A stretch of 64,000 nucleotides of DNA from Salinicola endophyticus. Its GTDB lineage: Bacteria > Pseudomonadota > Gammaproteobacteria > Pseudomonadales > Halomonadaceae. Every line of letters begins with the position of its first letter. The first letter of the stretch is position 1. Below the pieces are notes generated by a model. It made no database searches. It saw nothing but the letters and a program-made list of their open reading frames with translations, and had not been told where the DNA came from. Location: assembly GCF_040536835.1 (NCBI RefSeq), contig NZ_CP159578.1, positions 1,054,001 to 1,118,000 on the forward strand, given 5' to 3'. Positions 42,601-51,954 of the stretch are shown in pieces. Made by a program: the position numbers and the translations under genes.

Positions 42601-44165
42601 ACGACAGCAGTTCGCACAAGCTCGGTATCACCACCGAGCTGGGCGGCAAGCTGATCATGGACATGGACGATGGCAGCTATCGCTACACGGCGAAGCTGAG
42701 CAGCTTCGGCACCGATGCCATTCGCTACACCCTGAGTGACGCCGATGGTGACACCGCCAGCGGGGTGATGAACATCAACGTCAAGAACGGGGTTACCTCG
42801 GCGCACGATGACCACATCATCACCAATATCCTGAGCCCGAGCCTGAGCATCGGTGCCGACGTGCTGCTCGCCAATGACGCCATCGCGGCGGGTACCACGG
42901 CGACCACCAACGGGCTGACACTGACCACCGGCTGGAAGGATCGTGCATCCGATTTCACCGCGGCCAGCGTACAGGTTCAGGACAAGCGCAGCGTCGACAG
43001 CTTCGCGCTCGATCGTGGCAGCTTCTCTACCGCAGCCCAGGCGACCAACACCGCCGCGACCGTGGTGCGAGGGAGCCTGGCGGCGGGTAGTGCGTTGTTC
43101 GGATTCGGCAGCAACGCCAACGATCTCATGACGCTGACCCTGCGTGCCGGTGAATCCCTGACCCTGGCGACCAATGTCGCTGCCAGTGTGGCGCTGGCCT
43201 ATAGGGGCGCCGGAGATAACTACTTCAGCGCGCTGGCCAACGGCGGCACCTTCACCAATACGAGCGGCGCCGACAAGAGCTATACCGTTGCCGTCATGAA
43301 CGTGAAGGATAGCGGCTCGGGGCTACTCGACGGCTATGGTGCCGAGACCTACGACCTATCGATGAAGATCGGTTATGCCAACGCCGCTGACATGACCACG
43401 ACGCTGAGGACCGACTACACGCTCACCGGTAGTGATGGCACCACCGATACGGCAGCGGTCACCGTCGACTATCATCGCGGGCAGACGCTGACCGGCAGCG
43501 ACGGCAACGACACCCTGATGGCCAACGACAGCGGTACGACGCTCAATGGTGGCAAGGGCGACGACGTGCTGATCGGCGGCAAGGGCAACGACATCCTCAC
43601 CGGTGGCGACGGCAACGACATCCTGCGCGGCGGCGAAGGCAACGATACCCTGAGCGGCGGTGTCGGTCGTGATACCTTGAGCGGCGGCGCCGGCAACGAC
43701 ATCCTCGATGGCGGTGCAGGGGCCGATCGCCTCGAGGGCGGCAAGGGCAACGACATTCTCACCGGTGGGGACGGCAGCGATACCTTCGCCTGGATGCGTG
43801 GCGACCAGGGCTCCTCGAGCGTTCCGGCGGTTGACCGTATTACCGACTTCAAGGGCGGCGACGGTGGAGACCGGCTGGATCTCTCCGACATGCTCGATAT
43901 CGGCAGTTCGAGCCTCTCCAACGCCGATCTGGCGTCGCTGGCGTCCCAGCAGCTGCACTTCGTCAAGGGTGAGGCCAGCGGTGCGCCGGGTAATGCCACC
44001 GGCGGTGGCTCGACGCTGGAGATCAAGACCGACGGGCCCAACGGGGCAGTGACCCAGAAAATCGTCTTCAGCAACGTCGATATGACCAGTCTGGGCGGCT
44101 CCGATACCGAGATCATCAAGACGCTGCTGGATCACGGCAACCTGAAGACGAACATGGACGGTTAA
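21615..44165 (+). CDS. lapA: giant RTX-type biofilm adhesin, LapA-like, type I secreted
   Basis: 7516 residues. Residues 1-98 form a LapA-type retention segment; PAAG at 102-105 is a candidate LapG cleavage site, followed by a poly-Gly linker. Residues 176-6042 are 56 tandem Ig-like (VCBS/cadherin-like) repeats: 45 of 102 residues and 11 of 115, rich in DVDG and DNDGG calcium-type loops. Then come a VCBS domain, an Ig-like domain, a PA14-like domain at about 6270-6418, a T1SS-143-like repeat at about 6573-6717, a von Willebrand A domain with MIDAS DTSAS at 6737-6741, RTX nonapeptides (GGxGxDxLx) at about 7292-7392, and a C-terminal type I signal. By analogy with LapA it is held in the outer membrane and mediates attachment. 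The partner genes follow directly. Ligands are unknown. Antisense frames over the repeats are not genes. Confidence 0.93.
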   Translation: MAALLTVVRVDGNVFELDPRKLLIPGMAIPEGATLVAPDGGRLILADGTVLPLNAGQPLILQVVEDVPTLMVTDAGSVGSDVAALQAAIAAGVDPTAIQEAPAAGNAGGGGGGGGSLSGEGGFSNSFDIARVGREESSSYSYNAAFADPGAPGVTPASFSPAPADASGDLEGPATNQNPVASADAQSTGENATLNGQVPAATDADGTIVSYQLSTGLGQGNGSLSFNSDGSYTFTPGADFDALAPGESRNITFSYTATDNDGGVSAPQTVTITVTGTNDVPVAVADTGRTGENATLTAQVPAAIDVDGAVESYQLVQNVGDGNGTLTFNSNGSYTFTPGTDFDGLAAGESRNVTFTYTATDNDGGVSAPQTVTITVTGTNDAPVVKADTQTTGENATLTSQVPAATDVDGTIESYQLATDVGQGNGSLSFNSNGSYTFNPGADFDGLAAGESRDVTFTYTATDNDGGGSAPQTVTITVTGTNDVPVAKADTQTTGENQVLQGSVPAATDVDGTVESYQLVQSIGDGNGSLSFNSNGSYTFTPGTDFDGLAAGESRNVTFTYTATDNDGGVSAPQTVTITVTGTNDVPVAKADTQSTGENQVLQGIVPAATDVDGTVESYQLATDVGQGNGSLSFNSNGSYTFNPGTDFDGLAAGESRNVTFSYTATDNGGGVSAPQTVTITVTGTGTGTGTGTGTGTNDAPVAVADTGSTGENATLNVAAAQGVLANDSDVDGGALTVSAVNDSGTNVGQAITGSNGGTFTLNADGSYSFNPGTAFDRLAAGQTDTTQIGYTVSDGQGGTTTSTLTVTVTGTNDVPVAKADTQSTGENATLTSQVPAATDVDGTVESYQLATDVGQGNGSLSFNSNGSYTFNPGTDFDGLAAGESRDVTFSYTATDNDGGVSAPQTVTITVTGTNDAPVAKADTQTTGENQVLQGSVPAATDVDGTVESYQLATDVGQGNGSLSFNSNGSYTFSPGADFDGLAVGESRNVTFSYTATDNDGGVSAPQTVTITVTGTNDVPVAKADTQTTGENATLNAQVPAATDVDGTVESYQLVQSVGDGNGSLSFNSNGSYTFNPGADFDGLAAGESRNVTFSYTATDNDGGVSAPQTVTIAVTGTNNAPVAVADTGSTGENDALNVAAAQGVLANDSDVDGGALTVSAVNDSGTNVGQAITGSNGGTFTLNADGSYSFNPGTAFDRLAAGQTDTTQIGYTVSDGQGGTTTSTLTVTVTGTNDVPVAKADTQSTGENATLTSQVPAATDVDGTVESYQLATDVGQGNGSLSFNSNGSYTFNPGTDFDGLAAGESRNVTFSYTATDNGGGVSAPQTVTITVTGTNNAPVAKADTQTTGENATLSAQVPAATDVDGTVESYQLVNGVGNNNGSLSFNSDGSYTFTPGTDFDGLAAGESRNVTFSYTATDNDGGVSAPQTVTITVTGTNDVPVAKADTQTTGENQVLQGSVPAATDVDGTVESYQLVNGVGNNNGSLSFNSNGSYTFTPGTDFDGLAAGESRNVTFSYTATDNNGGVSAPQTVTITVTGTNDVPVAKADTQTTGENQVLQGSVPAATDVDGTVESYQLVNGVGNNNGSLSFNSNGSYTFTPGADFDGLAAGESRNVTFSYTATDNDGGVSAPQTVTITVTGTNDVPVAKADTQTTGENQVLQGSVPAATDVDGTVESYQLATDLGQGNGSLSFNSNGSYTFTPGTDFDGLAAGESRNVTFSYTATDNDGGVSAPQTVTITVTGTNNAPVAVADTGSTGENATLNVAAAQGVLANDSDVDGGALTVSAVNDSGTNVGQAITGSNGGTFTLNADGSYSFNPGTAFDRLAAGQTDTTQIGYTVSDGQGGTATATLTVTVTGTNDVPVAKADTQTTGENATLTSQVPAATDVDGTVESYQLVNGVGNNNGSLSFNSNGSYTFTPGTDFDGLAAGESRNVTFSYTATDNDGGVSAPQTVTITVTGTNDAPVAKADTQTTGENATLTSQVPAATDVDGTVESYQLVNGVGNNNGSLSFNSNGSYTFTPGTDFDGLAAGESRNVTFSYTATDNDGGVSAPQTVTITVTGTNDVPVAKADTQTTGENATLNAQVPAATDVDGTVESYQLVNGVGNNNGSLSFNSNGSYTFTPGADFDGLAVGESRNVTFSYTATDNDGGVSAPQTVTITVTGTNDAPVAKADTGNTGENTTLNVAAAQGVLANDSDVDGGTLTVSAVNDSDTNVGQAITGSNGGTFTLNADGSYSFNPGTAFDRLAAGQSDTTQIGYTVSDGQGGTATATLTVTVTGTNDVPVAKADTQTTGENATLTSQVPAATDVDGTVESYQLATDVGQGNGSLSFNSNGSYTFTPGADFDGLAVGESRNVTFSYTATDNDGGVSAPQTVTITVTGTNDVPVAKADTQTTGENATLTSQVPAATDVDGTVESYQLVNGVGNNNGSLSFNSNGSYTFTPGADFDGLAVGESRNVTFSYTATDNNGGVSAPQTVTITVTGTNDVPVAKADTQTTGENQVLQGSVPAATDVDGTVESYQLVNGVGNNNGSLSFNSNGSYTFTPGTDFDGLAAGESRNVTFSYTATDNDGGVSAPQTVTITVTGTNDVPVAKADTQTTGENATLTSQVPAATDVDGTVESYQLVNGVGNNNGSLSFNSNGSYTFTPGTDFDGLAAGESRNVTFSYTATDNDGGVSAPQTVTITVTGTNDVPVAKADTQTTGENQVLEGSVPAAIDVDGTVESYQLVQSVGDGNGSLSFNSDGSYTFTPGADFDGLGAGQSRDVTFTYTATDNDGGVSAPQTVTITVTGTNNAPVAVADTGSTGENATLNVAAAQGVLANDSDVDGGTLTVSAVNDSDTNVGQAITGSNGGTFTLNADGSYSFNPGTAFDRLAAGQSDTTQIGYTVSDGQGGTTTSTLTVTVTGTNDVPVAKADTQTTGENATLTSQVPAATDVDGTVESYQLVNGVGNNNGLLSFNSDGSYTFTPGTDFDGLAPGESRNVTFTYTATDNDGGVSAPQTVTITVTGTNDVPVAKADTQTTGENATLTSQVPAATDVDGTVESYQLVNGVGNNNGSLSFNSNGSYTFTPGADFDGLAVGESRNVTFSYTATDNNGGVSAPQTVTITVTGTNDVPVAKADTQTTGENQVLQGSVPAATDVDGTVESYQLVNGVGNNNGSLSFNSNGSYTFTPGTDFDGLAAGESRNVTFSYTATDNDGGVSAPQTVTITVTGTNDVPVAKADTQTTGENQVLQGSVPAATDVDGTVESYQLVNGVGNNNGSLSFNSNGSYTFTPGTDFDGLAVGESRNVTFSYTATDNDGGVSAPQTVTITVTGTNDVPVAKADTQTTGENQVLEGSVPAAIDVDGTVESYQLVQSVGDGNGSLSFNSDGSYTFTPGADFDGLGAGQSRDVTFTYTATDNDGGVSAPQTVTITVTGTNNAPVAVADTGSTGENATLNVAAAQGVLANDSDVDGGTLTVSAVNDSDTNVGQAITGSNGGTFTLNADGSYSFNPGTAFDRLAAGQSDTTQIGYTVSDGQGGTTTSTLTVTVTGTNDVPVAKADTQTTGENATLTSQVPAATDVDGTVESYQLVNGVGNNNGSLSFNSDGSYTFTPGTDFDGLAPGESRNVTFTYTATDNDGGVSAPQTVTITVTGTNDVPVAKADTQTTGENATLTSQVPAATDVDGTVESYQLVNGVGNNNGSLSFNSNGSYTFTPGADFDGLAVGESRNVTFSYTATDNNGGVSAPQTVTITVTGTNDVPVAKADTQTTGENQVLQGSVPAATDVDGTVESYQLVNGVGNNNGSLSFNSNGSYTFTPGTDFDGLAAGESRNVTFSYTATDNDGGVSAPQTVTITVTGTNDVPVAKADTQTTGENQVLEGSVPAAIDVDGTVESYQLVQSVGDGNGSLSFNSDGSYTFTPGADFDGLGAGQSRDVTFTYTATDNDGGVSAPQTVTITVTGTNNAPVAVADTGSTGENATLNVAAAQGVLANDSDVDGGTLTVSAVNDSDTNVGQAITGSNGGTFTLNADGSYSFNPGTAFDRLAAGQSDTTQIGYTVSDGQGGTTTSTLTVTVTGTNDVPVAKADTQTTGENATLTSQVPAATDVDGTVESYQLVNGVGNNNGSLSFNSDGSYTFTPGTDFDGLAPGESRNVTFTYTATDNDGGVSAPQTVTITVTGTNDVPVAKADTQTTGENATLTSQVPAATDVDGTVESYQLVNGVGNNNGSLSFNSNGSYTFTPGTDFDGLAAGESRNVTFSYTATDNDGGVSAPQTVTITVTGTNDVPVAKADTQTTGENQVLQGSVPAATDVDGTVESYQLVNGVGNNNGSLSFNSNGSYTFTPGTDFDGLAAGESRNVTFSYTATDNDGGVSAPQTVTITVTGTNDVPVAKADTQTTGENQVLQGSVPAATDVDGTVESYQLVNGVGNNNGSLSFNSNGSYTFTPGTDFDGLAVGESRNVTFSYTATDNDGGVSAPQTVTITVTGTNDVPVAKADTQTTGENQVLEGSVPAAIDVDGTVESYQLVQSVGDGNGSLSFNSDGSYTFTPGADFDGLGAGQSRDVTFTYTATDNDGGVSAPQTVTITVTGTNDAPVAKADTGNTGENTTLNVAAAQGVLANDSDVDGGTLTVSAVNDSDTNVGQAITGSNGGTFTLNADGSYSFNPGTAFDRLAAGQSDTTQIGYTVSDGQGGTTTSTLTVTVTGTNDVPVAKADTQTTGENATLNAQVPAATDVDGTVESYQLVNGVGNNNGSLSFNSNGSYTFTPGADFDGLAVGESRNVTFSYTATDNDGGVSAPQTVTITVTGTNDVPVAKADTQTTGENATLTSQVPAATDVDGTVESYQLVNGVGNNNGSLSFNSNGSYTFTPGTDFDGLAAGESRNVTFSYTATDNDGGVSAPQTVTITVTGTNDVPVAKADTQTTGENATLTSQVPAATDVDGTVESYQLVNGVGNNNGSLSFNSNGSYTFTPGTDFDGLAAGESRNVTFSYTATDNDGGVSAPQTVTITVTGTNDVPVAKADTQTTGENQVLQGSVPAATDVDGTVESYQLVNGVGNNNGSLSFNSNGSYTFTPGTDFDGLAAGESRNVTFSYTATDNDGGVSAPQTVTITVTGTNDVPVAKADTQSTGENATLTSQVPAATDVDGTVESYQLVQSVGDGNGSLSFNSNGSYIFTPGTDFDGLAAGESRNVTFSYTATDNDGGVSAPQTVTITVTGTNDVPVAKADTQTTGENQVLQGSVPAATDVDGTVESYQLVNGVGNNNGSLSFNSNGSYTFTPGADFDGLAAGESRDVTFSYTATDNDGGVSAPQTVTITVTGTNDVPVAKADTQTTGENQVLQGSVPAATDVDGTVESYQLATDVGQGNGSLSFNSNGSYTFTPGTDFDGLSAGESRNVTFSYTATDNDGGVSAPQTVTITVTGTNDAPVAKADTGNTGENTTLNVAAAQGVLANDSDVDGGTLTVSAVNDSDTNVGQAITGSNGGTFTLNADGSYSFNPGTAFDRLAAGQTDTTQIGYTVSDGQGGTTTSTLTVTVTGTNDVPVAKADTQTTGENATLNAQVPAATDVDGTVESYQLVNGVGNNNGSLSFNSDGSYTFTPGTDFDGLAPGESRNVTFTYTATDNDGGVSAPQTVTITVTGTNDVPVAKADTQTTGENATLTSQVPAATDVDGTVESYQLVNGVGNNNGSLSFNSDGSYTFTPGTDFDGLAAGESRNVTFSYTATDNDGGVSAPQTVTITVTGTNDVPVAKADTQTTGENATLSAQVPAATDVDGTVESYQLVNGVGNNNGSLSFNSDGSYTFNPGTDFDGLAAGESRNVTFTYTATDNDGGVSAPQTVTITVTGTNNAPVAVADTQSTGENATLNVAAAQGVLANDSDVDGGTLTVSAVNDSDTNVGQAITGSNGGTFTLNADGSYSFNPGTAFDRLAAGQQDTTQVSYTVSDGQGGTATSTLTVTVTGTNDAPVARADTGTTGENVALNVAAAQGVLANDSDVDGGTLSVSAVNGVSGSVGQAIAGSNGGTFTLNADGSYSFNPGTAFDRLAAGQQDTTQVSYTVSDGQGGTATSTLTVTVTGTNDIPVISGAATGSVTEDTNVNAAGNLTTNGALTVTDADYAQSAFVPGNASAAAGTLGTLTITAGGNWSYSVANSAVQYLKAGETKVENFTVNTLDGTTKTISVTIAGTNELPEARDVSVTGSEDPSPLIAVNLSGTDADGTIASFQLTALGANGKFYSDAAGTQQLATGATLSASNNGATVYFKPDGNWSGTTSLKYTAIDNLGGKDATPATAMINVTAVADAPSLTLSGNNVNGSGLLKETFTNLALGSDGSGANPATLQSTIDAAGTPASSGNTTNAANSNVAVGTATHLSGLMYLEAGKTYAFSGVGDDSIRLLVGGNVVAQATWGGSAGAYSGSFQPSVSGYYTLDLYHHNQAGEGNYSLNVGVNGSAPQPLNTANYVLMQDVSALDAANVNHSGLLGSDGHGNGYYQLYAMNEGDEDSVIHLSKIATALTDTDGSETLSGVRLSGIPAGATLSDGSHTFIGGSGSTSVDLSGWNLNTLTLKPAANYNGTINLTAAVTSTESSNGDSATTSVAIPVTVHPVNDAPVIVAQGYSATVSEEGLPGGAPDTQGTSDTTDSATASGRVVATDVDGDKLTYTLTAPTTALTSGGTAITWSGSDSGTLIGSAGGKEVIRATIDANGQYQVTLKAGVDHPKSGEDTLSFNLGVKVSDGSLSANSSIGVTVEDDSPIASTRDVNFVQGAINTNVLLVVDTSASMNDRVTVDGVEQTRLQVLQQSIRDMLGRYDDIGNVKVALAPFSDQLDSSPKQWMTVADALKVVDALQANGGTNYDYALSNAQNAWNGSGKLTGDVQNVSYFFSDGQPTLSSAYPTASQTNPGDTVNVNLGDGIDASEEAAWKAFLGKNGIDSLALGIGGDVSQTYLNPVAYDGRTGDDTNAVIIRDLNALDDVVSGTVQMPLLQDGLLSGSAHGLSLMGGDGGFVKSLAVDGVTFTFDKSSGAISASSSTVSYTYDSSSHKLGITTELGGKLIMDMDDGSYRYTAKLSSFGTDAIRYTLSDADGDTASGVMNINVKNGVTSAHDDHIITNILSPSLSIGADVLLANDAIAAGTTATTNGLTLTTGWKDRASDFTAASVQVQDKRSVDSFALDRGSFSTAAQATNTAATVVRGSLAAGSALFGFGSNANDLMTLTLRAGESLTLATNVAASVALAYRGAGDNYFSALANGGTFTNTSGADKSYTVAVMNVKDSGSGLLDGYGAETYDLSMKIGYANAADMTTTLRTDYTLTGSDGTTDTAAVTVDYHRGQTLTGSDGNDTLMANDSGTTLNGGKGDDVLIGGKGNDILTGGDGNDILRGGEGNDTLSGGVGRDTLSGGAGNDILDGGAGADRLEGGKGNDILTGGDGSDTFAWMRGDQGSSSVPAVDRITDFKGGDGGDRLDLSDMLDIGSSSLSNADLASLASQQLHFVKGEASGAPGNATGGGSTLEIKTDGPNGAVTQKIVFSNVDMTSLGGSDTEIIKTLLDHGNLKTNMDG
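21918..21929 (+). other. predicted LapG cleavage motif PAAG in the adhesin
   Basis: Residues 102-105 of the adhesin read PAAG, matching the (T/P/A)AAG consensus known for LapG substrates, at nearly the same distance from the N-terminus as in Pseudomonas LapA. Cleavage would fall between the two alanines. A run of eight glycines follows shortly after. Confidence 0.7.
23662..23705 (+). repeat. in-frame hexanucleotide microsatellite (ACCGGM)7
   Basis: Seven ACCGGA/ACCGGC units plus a final ACC encode (Thr-Gly)7-Thr at the A5/B1 junction, where all other junctions have one unit. Each unit adds two residues, so length changes keep the frame. Confidence 0.85.
29982..35300 (+). repeat. three near-identical super-repeats (1875, 1569, 1875 bp)
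   Basis: Blocks B5+A22-26 (29982-31856), B6+A27-30 (31857-33425) and B7+A31-35 (33426-35300) follow the same order of A-unit variants with only scattered differences. The middle block lacks exactly one A unit. This is the mark of recent unequal recombination. Confidence 0.8.
41795..42440 (+). other. von Willebrand factor A domain of the adhesin
   Basis: [14 protein letters not shown] supplies the MIDAS DxSx[11 protein letters not shown] supplies the conserved Thr region; [14 protein letters not shown] supplies the SDG loop. vWA domains near the C-terminus are common in type I secreted adhesins, where they lie at the cell-distal tip. Confidence 0.85.
43488..43790 (+). repeat. RTX calcium-binding nonapeptide repeats
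   Basis: About nine GGxGNDxLx-type units ([20 protein letters not shown] and similar) lie before the C-terminal secretion region ([31 protein letters not shown]). They fold on calcium outside the cell after T1SS export. Confidence 0.9.
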
Positions 44166-44196
44166 GGGGGCAACAAGTTGAGGCGTGCCATAATGA

Positions 44197-46434
44197 ATGG
44201 TCACGGCCATGGCATCACAGGAGATTCGAGGTTTGGTTGATGAACCGACACCCCTTCGTCCCGATCCGCTAGGCGAGAAAGAGAGCGACCCGCTGCTGGG
44301 GTCGCTCGTGTTCCTTTCGCGCTTTCATGGCGTCCCGCGCTCGGGCGACGTGATCAGCGATGGATTGCCGCTGGACGAAGGGCGTCTGACGCTCGCTCTG
44401 GTACCGCGTGCGGCGCAGCGCGCCGGGCTGTCGGCCAAGCTCGTCAGCCAGCGCCCTGATCGGGTCGCCGACATCCTGCTGCCGTGTATCGTCGTGCTCA
44501 AGGGGCGCCGTGCCGCGGTGCTGCTCGAGCGCGATGCGAAGCGCCAACAGGCGACGGTTTACCTGCCCGAGGCGGATGGCACCCAGGAGGTCGACATGGC
44601 CTCGCTGTGCGAACAGGCCGCCGGGCAGCTCATCTATGTTCGCCGCGAGCACCGTTTCGACGCGCGCGCGCCGGAGACGGTCAAGCTGGCCGACGGCCAC
44701 TGGTTCTGGTCGACGCTCAAGCTCTCCACGCCGATCTATCGCGACGTCCTGATCGCTTCGCTGCTGGTCAATCTGTTTGCCCTGGCGGCGCCGCTGTTCA
44801 CCATGAACGTCTACGACAAGGTGGTGCCCAACCTGGCCTTCGACACCCTCTGGGTACTGGCCACCGGGATGGGCATCATCGTCGGCTTCGACCTGTTGAT
44901 GCGGCAAGTGCGCGCCTGGTTTCTGGACACCGCCGGCAAGAAATCGGAGGTGCTGCTGTCGGCCAAGATCTTCGCCAAGGTGATGAATTTGCGCATGGAT
45001 GCGCGTCCGGTCTCGGTCGGGGCTTTCGTCAAGCACCTGCAGGAGTTCGACTCGGTACGCGACTTCTTCACCTCGATGACCATGACCACTCTGGTGGATC
45101 TGCCGTTCGCGCTGCTGTTCCTGCTGGTGGTGTGGATCATCGGCGGCCCCCTGGTCCTGGTGCCACTGGTCGCGCTGATCATCCTGATCGGCTATGCGAT
45201 CGCCATCCAGTGGCCGCTGAAGCGCTCGATCGAGCTGGGGTCGCGGCTGGCCACCGAGAAGCACGCGCGGCTGGTCGAGAGCGTGGCCGGGCTGGAGAGT
45301 ATCAAGCTCGCCAACGCCCAGGGCGAGACCCAGCGGCGCTACGAGCGCGCCGTCGGCGAGATCGCCAAGTGGGGGGTCAAGAGCCGCAATCTCTCGACCT
45401 CGGTATCGTCGCTGACCACCACGATCAACCAGCTCTCCACCGTGTGTCTGGTGGTGCTCGGGGTCTACTTGATCAGTGAAGGCAAATTGTCGATGGGCGG
45501 TCTGATCGCCGGCGTCATGCTCACCGGGCGAGCTCTGCAGCCACTGGCGCAGATGGCGCTGCTGATCACGCGGTTCGGTCAGACCCGGAGTGCCATGGCG
45601 GCGATCGACCAGATCATGCAGCTGCCCGACGAGGTCGAGGCGGACAAGAACTATGTCCATCGTGACCGCCTCAGCATGCGGATCGAGTTCGATCATGTCG
45701 GTTTCCGCTACGGCGAGGACTCCCCCGAGGTGCTCAGCGATGTCTCGTTCACCATCGAGCCGGGGGAGCGGGTCGCGATCATCGGTCGCATGGGCGCGGG
45801 CAAGAGCACCGTGCAGCGGCTGATGAGCGGCCTCTATCGCGCCTCCGAAGGCAGCGTGCGCATCGATGGTCTCGACATCAATCAGGTCCATCCGGCGGAT
45901 GTACGCCGGCATATCGGTTTCGCCGGTCAGGACAGTACGCTGTTCTTCGGCTCGATCCGCGACAACCTCATTCTCGGCCAGCCCTATGCCAGCGACGAAG
46001 CGATCCAGCGTGCGGCCGACATCAGCGGGGTGTCTGACTTCACCCGGCGTGACCCGGACGGGCTCGATCGCCAGGTGGGCGAGGGCGGGCGCTTGCTGTC
46101 AAGCGGCCAGCGTCAATCGGTGCTGCTGGCCCGCGCCATTCTCAGCAATCCGGCGCTGCTGCTGCTCGACGAGCCTGGCTCTTACATGGACAACCGCGCC
46201 GAAGCGCTGCTGCGGCGCACGCTGAGGGAGCTGCCGCGCAGCCAGACTCTGGTGCTGGTGACCCACAAGAGCGCGATGCTCGAGGTCGCCGAGCGCATCA
46301 TCGTGCTCGACAGCGGCCGTGTGATCGCCGACGGCCCCAAGCCGACGGTGCTCAAGGCGCTCAACGAAGGACGTGTGCAGGCGCCGTCAGAAATGGCCTC
46401 GGCGCGGGCGTCGGAGGTCAGACATGGCGGGTAA
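44197..46434 (+). CDS. lapB: type I secretion ABC transporter/ATPase for the adhesin
   Basis: 745 residues. The N-terminal 150 form a C39-peptidase-like domain without the catalytic Cys, as usual for T1SS of RTX adhesins. A six-helix transmembrane domain (TPIYRDVLIASLLVNLFALA onward) is followed by the nucleotide-binding domain: Walker A GRMGAGKST, Walker B ALLLLDEPGS, H-loop VTHKS. The signature motif reads LLSSGQRQS, a change from LSGGQ. It begins 31 bp after lapA and overlaps lapC by 11 bp. The start may instead be the ATG at 44209; neither has a strong SD. Confidence 0.92.
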   Translation: MVTAMASQEIRGLVDEPTPLRPDPLGEKESDPLLGSLVFLSRFHGVPRSGDVISDGLPLDEGRLTLALVPRAAQRAGLSAKLVSQRPDRVADILLPCIVVLKGRRAAVLLERDAKRQQATVYLPEADGTQEVDMASLCEQAAGQLIYVRREHRFDARAPETVKLADGHWFWSTLKLSTPIYRDVLIASLLVNLFALAAPLFTMNVYDKVVPNLAFDTLWVLATGMGIIVGFDLLMRQVRAWFLDTAGKKSEVLLSAKIFAKVMNLRMDARPVSVGAFVKHLQEFDSVRDFFTSMTMTTLVDLPFALLFLLVVWIIGGPLVLVPLVALIILIGYAIAIQWPLKRSIELGSRLATEKHARLVESVAGLESIKLANAQGETQRRYERAVGEIAKWGVKSRNLSTSVSSLTTTINQLSTVCLVVLGVYLISEGKLSMGGLIAGVMLTGRALQPLAQMALLITRFGQTRSAMAAIDQIMQLPDEVEADKNYVHRDRLSMRIEFDHVGFRYGEDSPEVLSDVSFTIEPGERVAIIGRMGAGKSTVQRLMSGLYRASEGSVRIDGLDINQVHPADVRRHIGFAGQDSTLFFGSIRDNLILGQPYASDEAIQRAADISGVSDFTRRDPDGLDRQVGEGGRLLSSGQRQSVLLARAILSNPALLLLDEPGSYMDNRAEALLRRTLRELPRSQTLVLVTHKSAMLEVAERIIVLDSGRVIADGPKPTVLKALNEGRVQAPSEMASARASEVRHGG

Positions 46435-47821
46435 CGTGCTCAAGTGGCCGCGACCGACGGCCCAGGAGCTGGAGCTGGCCGATGACGCCAGCGCCGCGAC
46501 GCTGCTGGCCACGCCCTGGCGCTCGCGCATCCTGATCTGGTTGCTGCTGGCGTTCTTCGTCGCCTTTCTGGTGTGGGCGGGGCTTTCGAGTATCGAGGTG
46601 GTGACCCGCGGCATGGGGCAGGTGGTGCCCTCGTCGCGGCTGCAGACGATTCAGAACCTCGAGGGCGGCATCGTGCGCGATATCTACGTGCAGGAGGGGG
46701 ATCTCGTCGATGCCGGCCAGCCGTTGGCGCGCATCGATCCGACCCGGGCCAGCTCCGATCTCGCTGAACGCGAGTCGACCCTGGCCGGGTTGCAGGCGAC
46801 GGTGGCGCAGTATCAAGCCGAAATGGCCTCGGTGACGGTGAAACCCGGTGCCGATAGCTGGCGTGACCAGGTCTCGGTGTCGACCCAGCCGCTGCCGGTC
46901 AGCGACACCTTCCAGAAGACCAACACGGACATCTACTCCGCCGCTGATAATGCCTACAGCGCACGCATCAATGGCCTGCGCTCGCAGCTCGACCAGGCCG
47001 CGGCGCAGATCGAGCAGCGCCAGCAGGAGTTGCAGGAGTTGCGTGCCAAGGCGGAGTCGCTGTCGCGCAGCTACCAGCTCTCGCGCCAGCAGCTCGGCAT
47101 CACCGCGCCACTGGTCAAGGAGGGCGTGGTCTCGCGGGTGGATCTGCTCAATCTGCAGCGCCAGGTCAACGACCAGCGCGGCGAGCTGGAGTCGGCGCAG
47201 CTCTCCATCCCGGCCAAGCAGTCTGAGCTGCAGGAGGCGATCAGCAAGCGCCGTGACGTGGCCCAGCAGTTCCGTTCGCGCAGTGCCGATGCCCTGAGCG
47301 AGGCGCGCGGCAAGCTCGACAGCCTGCAGCAGGGGCGCGCCAGTCTGCAGGACCGGGTCGACCGTACCCTGATCACCTCCCCGGTCCGCGGCAAGGTGCA
47401 GTCGATCAACGTCAACACCATCGGCGGGGTGATCGATCCCGGTGCCAGCCTGATGCAGATCGTGCCGATCGAGGACAAGCTGCTGGTCGAAGCCAAGGTG
47501 GCGCCGCGCGACATCGGTTTCATCCAGCCGGGGCAGCCAGCCACGGTCAAGCTCTCGGCCTACGACTTCACCATCTACGGCGGGCTCAAGGGCAAGGTGC
47601 TGCGGATCAGCCCGGATACCGAGGAGGATGACAAGGGCAATACCTACTACGTGGTCACGGTGCGCACCGACAGCAATCATCTCGGCAAGAACAGCGACGA
47701 CCTACCGATCATTCCCGGCATGCAGGCCACGGTGGATATCATCACCGGCCGCCAGACCATTCTGCAGTATCTGCTCAAGCCGATTCTGCGGGCCCAGCAG
47801 AGCGCGATGCGCGAGCGCTGA
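46424..47821 (+). CDS. lapC: HlyD-family membrane-fusion protein of the adhesin T1SS
   Basis: 465 residues. After a short cytoplasmic N-terminus, one transmembrane segment (ILIWLLLAFFVAFLVWAGL) leads to a periplasmic part: lipoyl half (NLEGGIVRDIYVQEGDLVDA), a long coiled-coil hairpin (about residues 115-330), the second lipoyl half (LITSPVRGKVQSINVNTIGG), and the beta-barrel domain (VAPRDIGFIQPGQPATVKLS). It bridges LapB to the outer-membrane channel. GGAGGT 5 nt upstream fixes the start at 46424, within the end of lapB. Confidence 0.93.
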   Translation: MAGNVLKWPRPTAQELELADDASAATLLATPWRSRILIWLLLAFFVAFLVWAGLSSIEVVTRGMGQVVPSSRLQTIQNLEGGIVRDIYVQEGDLVDAGQPLARIDPTRASSDLAERESTLAGLQATVAQYQAEMASVTVKPGADSWRDQVSVSTQPLPVSDTFQKTNTDIYSAADNAYSARINGLRSQLDQAAAQIEQRQQELQELRAKAESLSRSYQLSRQQLGITAPLVKEGVVSRVDLLNLQRQVNDQRGELESAQLSIPAKQSELQEAISKRRDVAQQFRSRSADALSEARGKLDSLQQGRASLQDRVDRTLITSPVRGKVQSINVNTIGGVIDPGASLMQIVPIEDKLLVEAKVAPRDIGFIQPGQPATVKLSAYDFTIYGGLKGKVLRISPDTEEDDKGNTYYVVTVRTDSNHLGKNSDDLPIIPGMQATVDIITGRQTILQYLLKPILRAQQSAMRER

Positions 47822-47856
47822 GGGTGCCCGGGAAGGGGACATTACAACGGAGAGAC

Positions 47857-49209
47857 ATGATAATCATGAGGCAATGGATCCTAGGCGTCGGGGTAGCCGC
47901 ACTGGCGGGCAGCGTGCAGGCGCAGAGCCTGACTGAAGCCGTGACCCAAGCGGTCATGCAGTACCCCACCACGCGCACCGAGATGGCACGCTACCAGCAG
48001 AATCTCGACGATGCGCGGGCCCAGCGCGGTGCCTATCTGCCGTCGCTGAGCCTCGAAGGGCGTGTCGGGTACGGCGCCAACGAGAGCGAGACCAGCGGCG
48101 TCTCCCGGGATAGCGACGCCCACAGCTACCGGCGTGCACAGCTGACACTGTCGCAGCTGATCTGGGATGGCAACACGACCATCGAGCGTATTCGTCAGGC
48201 CGACGAAGAGAGCAACTACCAGCGCTGGCAGGTGGCAGCGGTAGCCAATCAGGTCGGGCTGACCACGATCCAGGCCTATCTCGACGTACTGCGTAGCCAG
48301 CGTCTGGTGGAACTGGCGCAGCGCAACGTCGACACCCATCAGCGTATCGCCGCCGATATTCGCCGCCGCTCCGATCTGGGCGCGGGCACGGCCACCGACA
48401 CCATCCAGGTGGAGGGGCGCATGGCCCAGGCGCAGGCGAGCCTGATCGCCGCACGCAACAACCTCGACGACGCGACCTCGGCCTTCCTGCGCTATGTGGG
48501 GGAGATGCCGCGCAACCTGACACTGCCAGCGGCGGCCGACATGAGCCGGGTTCCGCAGTCGTTCGATGCCGCCATGGCCATGGCCACGGCGCAGAATCCG
48601 CTGGTCGTCGCCGCCTCGCATTCGATCGCCGCCGCTCAGCACGAAGTGGCCGCCGAGCGTGGGGATTTCCTGCCCACCTTCCGTGCCGAGGCGAGCCGCT
48701 TGGCCAGCCGCGATTACGACTTCCAGGGTGACAGCGCCGACGACTGGAACGCCGACCTGGTGATGTCGTGGAACCTCTATCGCGGCGGCATCGATCTGGC
48801 CCAGATGCGCTCGCGCGAGGATGCCCTGCGCGCGGTGCGCTACGACAGCGACCGCTCGCTGCGCGAGATTCGCGACGAGCTACGCCTGGCCTGGAATGCT
48901 CGCGACTATCTCTCCAGCCAGTTGCCGTTTCTGGACCGTCACGTCGACGCCAGTCAGCAGACCCGGATCAACTACCGCAAGCAGTTCGACATCGGCCGGC
49001 GCACGCTACTCGACATGCTCGACAGCGAGACCGAACTCTACGACGCCGAGCGTTCCCAGGTAGAGGCCGAATTCTCGCTGCGCCGCGCTAACTACCGCCT
49101 GCTCGCCGCCACCGGCCAGTTGCTGGATACGCTGGAGGTGGATGTCGGCTTGATCGCCGATGTCGGGGAACGCTATCCGAGCACCGCCGCATCCGGGGCT
49201 CAGGGTTGA
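47857..49209 (+). CDS. lapE: TolC-family outer-membrane channel of the adhesin T1SS
   Basis: 450 residues with an N-terminal signal peptide (QWILGVGVAALAGSVQAQS). The TolC repeat pattern is seen: SLTEAVTQAVMQYP, QLIWDGNTTIERIRQ, the alpha-barrel helices with AYLDVLRSQRLVELA, and in the second half MSWNLYRGGIDLAQMRSRED and FDIGRRTLLDMLDSETELY. GGAGAG 5 nt upstream supports ATG 47857. In LapA systems this trimer both exports the adhesin and holds it by its N-terminal retention module. Confidence 0.92.
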   Translation: MIIMRQWILGVGVAALAGSVQAQSLTEAVTQAVMQYPTTRTEMARYQQNLDDARAQRGAYLPSLSLEGRVGYGANESETSGVSRDSDAHSYRRAQLTLSQLIWDGNTTIERIRQADEESNYQRWQVAAVANQVGLTTIQAYLDVLRSQRLVELAQRNVDTHQRIAADIRRRSDLGAGTATDTIQVEGRMAQAQASLIAARNNLDDATSAFLRYVGEMPRNLTLPAAADMSRVPQSFDAAMAMATAQNPLVVAASHSIAAAQHEVAAERGDFLPTFRAEASRLASRDYDFQGDSADDWNADLVMSWNLYRGGIDLAQMRSREDALRAVRYDSDRSLREIRDELRLAWNARDYLSSQLPFLDRHVDASQQTRINYRKQFDIGRRTLLDMLDSETELYDAERSQVEAEFSLRRANYRLLAATGQLLDTLEVDVGLIADVGERYPSTAASGAQG

Positions 49210-49240
49210 GTACCTCAGGATTGAGTAAGGAGAGGATATT

Positions 49241-51160
49241 ATGAGCCTGTTTCGGCGCTCGGTTGCCATCATGGTGGGCTTGCTGCTGCTGTTCTCGGCG
49301 GGCATCTTCGCCATCGAAGTCCATCAGACCCGCGCTTCGCTGGCCGAGCGCCAGCAGGCCGACGTCGACAATCTGGCTCAGGCGCTGAGTCTGTCGCTGG
49401 TACCGTTCGTCGAGATCGGCGACTGGACCAGTGCGGAAACCCTGATGCGCGCCGCGGCCGACGGCGGCGCGATGCGCGAGCTGCGACTGGAAGCGGTGGG
49501 GCGCGATCAGCCGCTGGTGATCTCCACTGAGCGAGTCAGTACCACGCCGACCTGGTTCCAGCGGGCGGTAGCACTGCCCAATGCGATCAGCGAGCGTGAG
49601 ATCAGCGGCGGCTGGTCGGCGCTGGGTAGTATCCGCGTGGTCTCCGACAGCGCTGGCGCCTACGACCAGCTGTGGTCACTGGCGTTGAAGCTGTTGAGCT
49701 GGCTGGCGATCGGCATGCTCGGGGTGGTGGTGCTCTGCGTGATCGGCTTCAAGCGACTGCTGGGGCCGCTCAACCGGCTGTCACGGCGTATCTCCGACAT
49801 GCAGATCGACGGCTTCGACGAGCCCCTGGCGCCCAGCCGTGTCCATGAGCTGCGCGGCATCACCGAGGCGGTCAACCGGCTCGGCGAGCGTCTCAACCAG
49901 CAGTTCGACCAGCAGGCCGAGCAGGTGGTGCGGCTGCAGCGCATGACCGAGCAGGACGCAGTCTCGCAGCTGGGCAATCGTGCCTATCTGACCCGGGTGC
50001 TCGACGAGTGGCTATCGGCCCCCGAGGGCGGTGCGCTGGTGATCCTGCGCATCGACCACCTCCAGGAGCTCTACCGGCGCGACGGCTTCGAGGCGCGCGA
50101 CCAGGCGATCCGGGCGATCGGCCACGGCCTCAAGGGCGAGCAGCTGGGGGGGCGCAAGGTTCAGGCCGCGCGGCTCTCGGCCGAGGAGTTCGCGCTGGTG
50201 CTCCCCGACTGCGATGACGACACGCGCGAACGCTGGCTGGCGGACACCCTCGACCGGGTGGATGATCTGGTCGATGCCAACCCGCTCTCCGAGACGCGCC
50301 AGCACTACACCCGTGCCGGGGTGGTGCTGCGCGACGCCGGCATGAACCGCGAGGGTGTGCTGGCCCGTGCCGACAGCGCCCTGCGCGATGCCATCGAGCT
50401 GGGTCAGCGCTGGGTGGTGGTGCGTCCGGAGAACACCCTGGCTGCGCGTGGGCGTCAGGAGTGGCGACAGGTGATCGAGCGCGCGCTGGTCGAGCGTGAT
50501 CTCAGCCTGGTGGCGCAGCCGGTGCTGCTGGCCGATGGCAGCGAACTGCATCGGGAAGTGTTCGTGCGTCTCAACGAGGGCGACAAGCAGCACCCGGCCT
50601 ATGTGTTCCTGCCGGTGCTCAATCATTTCCGCCTGGGCGCCCGGCTCGACCGCAGCGTACTCGATAGCCTCGACGGTCTGGCCGGTAGGGTGCGCGGGCG
50701 CCTGGCGGTCAACCTCACCGCCGATTCGCTGGCGGAGCCCGAGGCGTATCGTGCCTTGGTCGCCTGGCTCGAAGGGCATCCGCGGGTCGCCGCGATGCTC
50801 GATCTGGAGGTCAGCGAGGAGATCGCCCTGGAGCACCTCGACGTGGTGCAGCAGCTTTTCCGCCTCGCCCACCGGCTGGGCGCCCGGTGCGGGGTCGACC
50901 GCTTCGCGCGCAACCTCCAGGCGATGGCCTATCTGTCACGGCTGCGGCCCGACTACGTCAAGATCGACCAGGGCTTCTTCGTGCGCGACGAGGTCGATAC
51001 CGAGTTCCTGCGCAGTCTTTGCATGGCGGCGCACCAGGTGGAGTCGCGAGTCATCGTGACCCGCGTCGAGTCCGACGAGCAGCGGCAGCGGGTCAGCGAG
51101 GTGGGGGCCGACGGCTACCAGGGGTACCTGGCGCCGACCGCACCGCTCGTACTGGACTGA
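49241..51160 (+). CDS. lapD: LapD-like c-di-GMP receptor with degenerate GGDEF and EAL domains
   Basis: 639 residues. Two transmembrane helices (about 7-25 and 148-172) bracket a periplasmic LapD/MoxY-type domain (LVPFVEIGDWTSAETLMRAA). A HAMP region with S-helix follows (LLGPLNRLSRRISDMQIDGF). The GGDEF motif is replaced by LSAEEF at 312-317 and the EAL by REVFVRL; metal ligands of active phosphodiesterases are also altered (DLEVSEEIA, VDRFARN). So neither synthesis nor hydrolysis is expected, only c-di-GMP binding. When c-di-GMP is bound, LapD sequesters LapG and the adhesin stays on the surface. AAGGAG precedes the start; lapG follows 3 bp after the stop. Confidence 0.9.
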   Translation: MSLFRRSVAIMVGLLLLFSAGIFAIEVHQTRASLAERQQADVDNLAQALSLSLVPFVEIGDWTSAETLMRAAADGGAMRELRLEAVGRDQPLVISTERVSTTPTWFQRAVALPNAISEREISGGWSALGSIRVVSDSAGAYDQLWSLALKLLSWLAIGMLGVVVLCVIGFKRLLGPLNRLSRRISDMQIDGFDEPLAPSRVHELRGITEAVNRLGERLNQQFDQQAEQVVRLQRMTEQDAVSQLGNRAYLTRVLDEWLSAPEGGALVILRIDHLQELYRRDGFEARDQAIRAIGHGLKGEQLGGRKVQAARLSAEEFALVLPDCDDDTRERWLADTLDRVDDLVDANPLSETRQHYTRAGVVLRDAGMNREGVLARADSALRDAIELGQRWVVVRPENTLAARGRQEWRQVIERALVERDLSLVAQPVLLADGSELHREVFVRLNEGDKQHPAYVFLPVLNHFRLGARLDRSVLDSLDGLAGRVRGRLAVNLTADSLAEPEAYRALVAWLEGHPRVAAMLDLEVSEEIALEHLDVVQQLFRLAHRLGARCGVDRFARNLQAMAYLSRLRPDYVKIDQGFFVRDEVDTEFLRSLCMAAHQVESRVIVTRVESDEQRQRVSEVGADGYQGYLAPTAPLVLD

Positions 51161-51163
51161 GGC

Positions 51164-51907
51164 GTGGCTACACAGTGGGCGGCATGGTGCCGCCGGCGCG
51201 GCGAGAGACGTTACCGGGGCATGGCTGGCGAGCCTCGCCGGGCCGGCAGCGTGGCCACCTGGCTGGTGCTGGCGTGCCTGGTCGGGCTGCTCGGCGGCCA
51301 GGCCGCGGTCGAGGCGCTGCCGCGTCTGCCGCCACAGTCGGAGGTCGTCAGGCTCTACGGCGCGGCGGGCTGGCAGCGTATCCGGCAGTGGCCGGTGCTG
51401 ATCGACCGGCTGCAAGGGCGATCGGTCGAGATCCAGCTCAAGGGCGTCAACGATTTCTTCAATCAGCTGCGCTTCGTCGACGATATCGATGTCTGGCACG
51501 TCAAGGACTACTGGGCCACGCCGTTCGAGTTCCTGGGGGTGGGCGCCGGCGACTGCGAGGACTTCGCCATGGCCAAGTACCTGACCCTGCGCGAGCTGGG
51601 GGTGCCGGAAGACCAGTTGCGGCTGCACTACGTCAAGTACATCCCCTACGACCAGTTTCACATGGTCGTGACCTGGGCACCGACACCGACCACGCCCCCG
51701 GTGGTGCTCGATAATATCGACAAGCGGATCGAGCCGGCGTCGCAACGTAACGACCTGCTACCTATCTACAGTTTCAATGGTAGTCATCTGTGGATCAGCA
51801 AACTCGGGGGCGGCGGGCGCCAGGTCGGCGATGCCAGTCGCTTGAGCCTGTGGCAGAACTGGCAGCAGCGCCTGGAGCGGGGCACGCTGCGCGATCCGCG
51901 GCAGTGA
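51164..51907 (+). CDS. lapG: LapG-like periplasmic cysteine protease
   Basis: 247 residues from a GTG 3 bp after lapD; an ATG at 51221 gives a more usual signal peptide (SVATWLVLACLVGLLGGQAA) and may be the true start. This is a bacterial transglutaminase-like cysteine protease: Cys131 in GAGDCEDFAMAKY, His166 in YDQFHMVVTW, Asp183 in VVLDNIDKRI. LapG is calcium-dependent and cuts the retention module of LapA when not held by LapD, releasing cells from the biofilm. The PAAG target in the adhesin gene upstream makes the pairing explicit. Confidence 0.92.
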   Translation: MATQWAAWCRRRGERRYRGMAGEPRRAGSVATWLVLACLVGLLGGQAAVEALPRLPPQSEVVRLYGAAGWQRIRQWPVLIDRLQGRSVEIQLKGVNDFFNQLRFVDDIDVWHVKDYWATPFEFLGVGAGDCEDFAMAKYLTLRELGVPEDQLRLHYVKYIPYDQFHMVVTWAPTPTTPPVVLDNIDKRIEPASQRNDLLPIYSFNGSHLWISKLGGGGRQVGDASRLSLWQNWQQRLERGTLRDPRQ

Positions 51908-51954
51908 TCACCCATCTGGCGTTAGATCCATAGCAAGTTTCGAGGGAGAAAACG

